DNA of 64,000 nucleotides from Castanea sativa (taxonomy: Eukaryota > Streptophyta > Magnoliopsida > Fagales > Fagaceae): NCBI RefSeq assembly GCF_040712315.1, contig NC_134013.1:38610501-38674500 (forward strand), written 5' to 3'. The number at the start of each line of letters is the position of its first letter. The stretch's first letter is position 1. The notes under the pieces were generated by a model. It was not told the origin of the DNA. It did no database searches and saw only the letters and a program-made list of their open reading frames with translations. Below, in pieces: positions 58,113 through 64,000 of the stretch. The position numbers and the translations under genes were made by a program.

Positions 58113-59231
58113 ATGGATCGTGGACAATCTCTTTTGATTCCTCCTTTATTTGATGACACTAATTATGCGTACTGGAAAGTTCGTATGAAAGTGTTTTTGC
58201 AGGCTCTAGGTGAACAGGTATGGCAAGCTGTTGAAGTTGGCTGGATTAAGCCAAAGAAAGCGCTAGTGGATTGGGATGATGCAACAATCACAAAGGCAAA
58301 TTTCAACAGTAGGGCCTTGAATGCCTTGTTTTGTGGGATGACCAATGAGGAATTCAAGAAGATATCATCCACGGAAGTTGCCAAGGAAGCATGGACCATT
58401 CTTGAGACCACCTATGAAGGTACCATGGCTGTAAAGACTGTGAAGTTTCAAAAACTCACTAGTAGTTTTGAAGAAATAAGGATGGAGGAGGATGAGACAT
58501 TTGATGAGTTTTATGCTAAACTCAAGGATATTGTGAATTCTGCCTTCAACCTTAGAAAGTCTATAACAGAATCCAAAATTGTTAGGAAAATCCTTAGGTC
58601 CTTACCCGAAAGATTCCATGCTAAGATCACTGCCATTGAAAAAGCAAAGGACATTGATCAAATTCCTTTGACTGAACTTGTAGGGAACCTTCAAACCTAT
58701 GAGATGGGATTAGGCTCAATGGGAAAAGGTGGAAAGAGTAAAAACTTGGCTCTTAAGGGTATAGAGGAATATATCGAGGACTCTGAAGATAAAGATGAAG
58801 ATGAGGATGATGATGAGGATCTAACCTTCATAACTGATGAGATTAACAAGCTTCTTCAGTTTAGGAAAAATGATAAGGGCAAACCTCCTAAGAAATCTAA
58901 ATCCTCTAGGAAGGGTAAGAATGAGAAGCCCCTCATTAAATGCCATGAGTGTAAGGGTTTGGGTCATATGAGGATAGACTGCCCAAACTACCTTATGAGG
59001 GAAAAGGCTAAAAAGTCAGAAGATAAAGGGTTGGTTGCTACTTGGAGTGACACCGAGAATGACTCTTCTAATGAGTATGTGGATGAATGTAGTCACGTTA
59101 TGGCCTGTGCTGCCTCAACCGATAAGGTGATTCTGGAGAGTGCTAGTGACAGTGATGATTCTTCTGATGATGAAGTATCAAAGAAGTTGACCATTCAGAA
59201 GCTTATGATAAGCTATGTACTGAATTCATAA
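58113..59231 (+). CDS. Copia-type gag of element 3
   Basis: It starts at ATG 58113 (MDRGQSLLIPPLFDDTNYAYWK, the conserved Copia gag start with Y-x-x-W). The capsid core (UBN2/Retrotran_gag_2) spans about residues 20-210: AVEVGWIKPK, ALNALFCGMTNEEFKKI, AWTILETTYEGT, and LRSLPERFHAKITAIEKAKD. An acidic tract (EDSEDKDEDEDDDED) and a basic tract precede a CCHC zinc knuckle, CHECKGLGHMRIDC. The frame ends at 59231 after a one-base shift near 59195; the next frame carries on the protein (next entry). In an intact element this is the particle-forming, RNA-packaging protein; without pol the element depends on enzymes from another element. Confidence 0.88.
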   Translation: MDRGQSLLIPPLFDDTNYAYWKVRMKVFLQALGEQVWQAVEVGWIKPKKALVDWDDATITKANFNSRALNALFCGMTNEEFKKISSTEVAKEAWTILETTYEGTMAVKTVKFQKLTSSFEEIRMEEDETFDEFYAKLKDIVNSAFNLRKSITESKIVRKILRSLPERFHAKITAIEKAKDIDQIPLTELVGNLQTYEMGLGSMGKGGKSKNLALKGIEEYIEDSEDKDEDEDDDEDLTFITDEINKLLQFRKNDKGKPPKKSKSSRKGKNEKPLIKCHECKGLGHMRIDCPNYLMREKAKKSEDKGLVATWSDTENDSSNEYVDECSHVMACAASTDKVILESASDSDDSSDDEVSKKLTIQKLMISYVLNS

Positions 59232-59698
59232 GATCTGAAAAGACTTCTCACCTTTGTAGAAAAGAGCTTAATGAGGTAAAAACTGAAAAGACTGATATGT
59301 TAGTCAAACTGGATGAGACTACAAGGTTAGTTGAGACTCTCATTGTGGAGAACACCTCATTAGAAGAGAAGGTCAAGAATCTTGAGGTTGAGCTTAGTCA
59401 AGCTAGAACTCAAATAGAGAGGATGTCTAGTGCAAAGCTTGATGAAGTCTTGAGTGCTCAAAAGCCTAGTTCTAATAAGACTGGCTTAGGATATGCTGTC
59501 TCCTCCGGCCCCTCCTCTTCCATGGCTTCTAGATCAAGGATTGTCATTGTGCCTCAATCCGAAAAAGGTAATAAAGGTATGAAATCCAAAACTGATTTGG
59601 CTAATTCTAAATCCTTTGTTAGACCTCATGTTTGTCACCATTGTGGTGTTCCTAGACACATTCTTCCTAATTGCTTTAAGTTGTATCCTCAAAAGTAA
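59200..59698 (+). pseudogene. C-terminal part of gag of element 3, shifted frame, with second zinc knuckle
   Basis: Continuing in another frame is EAYDKLCTEFIRSEKTSH..., a coiled coil (LVETLIVENTSLEEKVKNLEVELSQARTQIERM), a Ser-rich linker and a second knuckle CHHCGVPRHILPNC, where the usual G before H is R. It ends at 59696-59698. In full Copia elements of this kind, protease starts shortly after this point. Here the sequence turns noncoding. Confidence 0.8.
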
Positions 59699-61949
59699 GT
59701 GTCCAAAAGGTTACAGGTTTCCTCTCAAGGACCTATACCTTTGTTTGGAGAGTTATTAAAAGTCTTGAGCTTTTTAACTTAATTTCAGAAGAATTCTAAT
59801 TCTTCTATGTCCTTTAGTAGACATACTAGGACACGTGCCTTTTCATCTTCACGACCAAAGACTCATGCTGTGTGGGTGAGAAAGGAGCCTAAGACTTATT
59901 TGTCATTTCTATTTGTCCTTTGCTTTAATTCTTTCTATTTGTAGTAGGACTCTCTTTGCTTAATTTCTTATCTGCTTTTGGAATCATGCTTTCATGCATC
60001 TGCATTCTTCTATCATGCCTTCATGCATTTGCATATTTCTTTCATGCTTTCATGATTGTTTGTCTGTTTTTGTTTGGTTGATTAGTTTTTATTTTGCCTT
60101 ATTTTCAAAATAAAAAAATTGAAAAAATCAGAAAAATACAAAAACAGTGTGTGTATGTGTACATTGGTTCTTGTGAACCTTAAAATGGCCATTGAAACAG
60201 AGTTTTCTAAACTTTGTATCTCTTGTAACTTAGATGAGCATTCTTATGCACAACTAAGCAAGTGAGTTTTGTGGCTCTTTGTTTGTGATGAGTAAGATTA
60301 AGTGATCTCTTGAACTTAATACTTGTATCATTCTTTTTGACAAGTAAGACTAGAAAATCCTAAGAGAAAGGCATAAATAATCATCTCACCACTGTTACTC
60401 ACTAATCATGATATGACATATGTATGCTTCGGCATAGCAAAAGTGCAATGTCAATGACATCTGTATGTCTCGGCATAGCAAAAGTGCAATGTCAAAAGCT
60501 TAACATAACTAGGTATTTCTTTTCTCTCTTTTATATACCCATGCATGGTTTTCTTAATAAAAAGAAAATATGCAAAGAAAATAAAGGAAAAAAGATCAAA
60601 AATGCTTTAAATATGATTGCAAGCGTGTTTTCTAGGAGATGTGGGAGTTATAGGATGTACCTCAAAGGTGATAATCCCCATCAAACAGTTATAATTGCGT
60701 GTGAGTTAAAGTGATTTTCTTATATCTCAAATCGTCACAACTTTGAGACACTTATGCAATCTTGAGATGTTTTTCACACACAACACGCAATATTCTTTGC
60801 TACTCTTGATACATGTGCAGGTACAATGTGATTTGGCCATCACAAGATTTACATGCGTTGATGTATGCTTACTAAACTGTCTTAACTTATTTTTGAAATA
60901 TAAAATTGGTTAGACTTGTTTAGTGTGTGTGTATGTGTTTTTGGGAGCTAAATGCTTAACTCTTTGTTGTTTGAGAGATGTTTTGAGAGGTTAAAATTTT
61001 GGTAGGATCTTTGGCTGAGTTGCATGTTTGATTGCATTCATATCTATGTTTTTCCCTTCTTGAAAAAATGTTTTTAAGCCATCTCGATACCTTCTCGATA
61101 CCTCTCGACACCTGGCTTATCTGTTGAGTTCTTCTGTTATATCTTATCGCAATCTCGACACCTCTCAATAGCTAGGTGGATCGATCAAGAAATTTTTTGT
61201 CCTCTCGATAGCTTCTCGATAGCTGTTTGATCCATCGAGGTCTGCTCGATAGCTCCTCGATACCTCTCGATCTATCGAGATCCTCTGCATGCATTGTTTT
61301 TCACATGTTTTGCATGTTTCTTTGATCTTGTCATCCATAGCATATTGTTTCATTACATTCATTCATTTTTATGGATTCTTTGTACCCCCTTGATCATCCT
61401 TGATCATCTTTATGTTTCTCAAGTGAAACTTTCTAGCTTCTTGTACCCATTGTCAATCGTGACAAAAAGGGGGAGAAATTAGAGAATTTGTGATTTCTTT
61501 TGTTTCATCTTGTTAGGGGGAGTGTTTACCTCCTTATTGTTGTAGGAGCTACTTTTAGCTTCTTGTTCTTGTACCTTAGGTCTTGTGACCATATTTACAT
61601 ACATTGTGCTTATCTTTGATATATATGTGATGATGTATGTTTTCTTCACCTACCTCTACATGTGTTGTTTCTTTTCTATCTTTATACACATGTTTCTTTA
61701 TTTGTATGCAATCTATTATTTCTAACTCACACTAAGATGCTTTGATGAGTTTTGTTTAAAGTGTTTCAGAAATACAGGTTGTCAAAATCTTCCATGCCAT
61801 AAACTCTCTTCTTGCAAAGTTTTTCAAGAGTTTGTGTTAGGGTAGATTTTATTGTATTCAACAAGTGAATATGAGTTGAGTAACTTATGACTTCTCTCAT
61901 ATGTTCATTTGTTTGTTGTGGTTTTGTCACAGATTGCCAAAGGGGAGAT
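59699..61949. other. noncoding 3' half of element 3, no pol
   Basis: I searched by eye on both strands for Copia protease, integrase and RT signatures and saw none. It holds a 41-bp tandem pair (TATGCTTCGGCATAGCAAAA type, about 60421-60500) and a cluster of TCGATAGCT/TCGATACCT words at 61080-61290 that echo the LTR minisatellite, then the polypurine tract. Confidence 0.7.
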
Positions 61950-62949
61950 TGTTAAGGACATATTTTATGTAGTTGGCTAATCCTTTGACAAAATGCACTT
62001 TACTTGTATTTGGATTGATCTAGGATGTATTTAATACTTCAAGAATATGTTGTTCAAGTCTAGTATTAAAGTCATGAAGATTGGACCAAGAAACAAGTGA
62101 AGAAAATGTGTTTAATAAAGCTGGACACCTGCTGGACACCTGCTGGATAGCTGCTGGACACCTGCTCGACAGATAGCTATCTATCGAGGTTTAATAAGGC
62201 TCGACAGATGCTATCTATTGAGGCTATCTATTAAGGTTACGGAAATCAGAATTTTTAGATCTAATTTTTGGGCCAGGCTTTTTTATTTGTGTAGAGTTTC
62301 TTTTCTCACAACCCTAGACATATATAAGACTTATTTTAGAGGTTGTCACACAAGAGAATAACAAGGAGAATATATGCAAAAGGTGACCGAAGCCTTATTC
62401 TCTCAAAAAAGAAGCTATTGTGTCTTTGCGCCTTAGGATTTTGTAACCAAGTGCTTCTTGATCTTCATTGTTGATGAAGTGAAGAACTTTACAACCAACA
62501 TCTTCTTCTCTCTAGTTGGTGATTGAAGTCGCGTACCGGGATCCGTGCAATTGGTTAGTCACGTATTGAGATTCGTGCATCAAAGGGTGGCGTTCATATA
62601 TTGAAGAGTTCAGAGGTTCTGAAGCAGTAGAAGTTTTCTGCTATGAGTTCATCTACGGGGATTGTAGAGTTTAGGGACAAAGATTTTGTACTAGATCTGA
62701 AACTTCTCTTTACTATAGTGGATTGCTTTTCGGGAAGGTTTCCCCCCAGGTTTTTTTACTGTGAAACTGGTTGGTTTCATTAATTTTCCTGGGTCATCAT
62801 ATCTTGTCTTATTTATTTTTTCGCTGCACTTAGTTTTGACATGATATTGATGTTTGTTTGTCTTAACAAGTTTATGCATAATAAATCTAATTAACAACTT
62901 GGATTTAAAACTTGTTAATTATATCAACCGGGGTCTAAATTTCCCAACA
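61950..62949 (+). repeat. 3' LTR of element 3
   Basis: 1000 bp. Same ends as the 5' LTR, with four instead of six copies of the 11-bp unit and without the 21-bp duplication. These two differences account for nearly all of the 45-bp length difference. Confidence 0.94.
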
Positions 62950-62954
62950 GAATG

Positions 62955-63500
62955 GAATGATCATAAGGGAATGGAAATGAATGGAATGGAATGGAGTGGA
63001 TTTAAGTAAGAGAAAGGAATGGAAAGGAATGGAAAAGAATGGAATGGAATGGAATTAAGTAACCTTGATTGGATGTTTTAAAATAAAGGAATGAAAATGA
63101 ATGGAATGTAAGTAATCTTGTTTGGGAGTAACATAGAGGGAATGGAATGAAATCATTTTATGACAATATTACTATTAGACCATTATTTTAAAATAAAGAG
63201 TTGAATATATAGGGGTATTTTGGGAGTTTTAGTAAAAAATTCATTAAATCTAATTTCATTCCCTCCCATTCCTCCCAATTTCGGAGGAAATGAAAATTTG
63301 AGGTTTTAAGGGAATAGAGAGGAATGGTTGTTCCCTCCTAACCATTCCATTCCCTCCCACGTAAACTCCCAAACTAGGGAATGGAAAGACCATTCCCTTC
63401 ATTAAAACTCCCAAACAAGGGAAGGGAAGAATATTCTAAAATTATTCTTTTCATTCCTTTCCATTCCATTCCATTCCCTCCTCCCAAACGAGGCCTAAAA
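62955..63500. mobile_element. (GGAAT)-rich MITE, right arm (inverted relative to 56.4-56.95 kb)
   Basis: It runs CATAAGGGAATGGAAATG... to CTCCTCCCAAACGAGGCC. Block by block it is the reverse complement of 56424-56950 (for example TAAGTAACCTTGATTGG versus CCAATCAAGGTTACTTA). Confidence 0.8.
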
Positions 63501-64000
63501 GGAGCAAGTTTAATTAAACTGAGACCGATTCTCAAAAAAAAAAAAAAAAAGATTTAAACTGAGACCTACATATGCATATAGGTCGTGTAGTAAGTAGCTT
63601 AACATCATTTGACTAATGTCTAAGGGCTTGTTTGGATTTTGCATAACTAAGTTAACAAAATTGAGTTTTGTTAACTCATCATCCAAAATTCGTGGGGCCC
63701 ACAAACAGCAAGATTGTTTAGCCAAATTTTTTTTTGTTCACTCAGTTAACAAAATTGAGTTTTTTCAGCTTTGAGTTATCAATTTTGGAAACACCGGATT
63801 GTTGTTTTCAAGCTATGAGTTTACTAACTCAATGGCATTTTCTGTAGTTTTTCTTCCTTGTCGGGTCCTACAGCAGTGTGTAGTTCCATCAGTGCAGGCT
63901 GAAGCTTCAACGGGTATTGCTTTCCCAACCACACTTCATCACTTTCCCTTTTCCTTCTCCCAAACCCACAACACAAGCACGACCGAAACGGCTCCACGCC
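63501..64000. other. window end: MITE-like sequence, no gene
   Basis: GGGCTTGTTTGGATTTTGCA at about 63627 followed by repeated GTTAACAAAATTGAGTTTT and AACTCA words looks like the left part of another MITE. Its other end is not visible. The last 150 bases are pyrimidine-rich and could be the leader of a gene beyond the window. Confidence 0.45.

Larger units (their letters stand above)
56996..62954 (+). mobile_element. Copia-type LTR retrotransposon with gag but no pol (TR-GAG type, element 3)
   Basis: The element (57001-62949) has LTRs TGTTAAGGACATATTTTATG...TTCCCAACA, flanked by an exact 5-bp duplication GAATG (56996-57000 and 62950-62954). AGTGGTATCAAAGAGGG follows the 5' LTR directly, a primer-binding site for initiator methionine tRNA as in Copia elements. 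A purine tract CCAAAGGGGAGAT precedes the 3' LTR. The 3.9-kb interior has a Copia-type gag (58113-59698), but no protease, integrase or reverse transcriptase can be found on either strand in 59,700-61,949. The LTRs are similar in sequence and the duplication is perfect, so the insertion is fairly young. Confidence 0.93.

Overview
This window is plant nuclear DNA, almost certainly from a woody dicot. It has spliced plant genes (GT-AG introns, AT-rich introns) scattered through dense transposon debris. The tRNA-like SINEs and the (GGAAT)-rich and 'TAGGGGTGGCAA' DNA elements resemble repeats I associate with Fagaceae (oak/chestnut), but that species guess is tentative. There are no prokaryotic features.

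I can support only three ordinary host genes. One is an intronless LRR/extensin-like secreted protein (+, 11769-13067). The second is a three-exon HAD-family acid phosphatase of the vegetative-storage-protein type (-, 13694-15741). The third is a two-exon DUF1005 protein (-, 28754-30980). A partial LINE ribonuclease H domain runs off the left edge.

The rest is transposable elements in layers. Region 1-11.5 kb is a DNA-transposon and SINE graveyard: a ~2.7-kb terminal-inverted-repeat element with a hAT-like copy nested in it, a 1.18-kb fully palindromic Mutator-like element with a 10-bp target duplication, a 1.3-kb hAT-like element with a perfect 8-bp duplication, and several SINEs. Region 16.9-26.4 kb is a decayed Ty3/gypsy element of the Tat type with 630-bp LTRs. 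Next to it, at 26.8-27.6 kb, is a PIF/Harbinger transposase pseudogene that keeps an intron. Region 36.6-48.2 kb is a second, younger Tat-type element with ~775-bp LTRs and an ATATA duplication. It has a gag-pol region on the + strand, an array of about eight 151-bp repeats, and a spliced antisense gene on the - strand. Region 48.7-52.5 kb is a Mutator-like element with long inverted repeats. It carries a fragment of an AP2/ERF transcription factor (a Pack-MULE) and is itself split by a 2-kb solo LTR. Region 57.0-62.9 kb is a Copia-type element with gag but no pol (a TR-GAG-type non-autonomous element), inserted between two inverted copies of a (GGAAT)-rich MITE.

The most interesting biology is in the mobile DNA: antisense genes in both Tat elements, a satellite-like array growing in a retrotransposon 3' region, transcription-factor domain capture by a MULE, and a gag-only Copia element. 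Most premature stops in the retroelements are explained by C-to-T changes (CAG/CAA/CGA to stop, TGG to stop), as expected for heavily methylated, silenced DNA.
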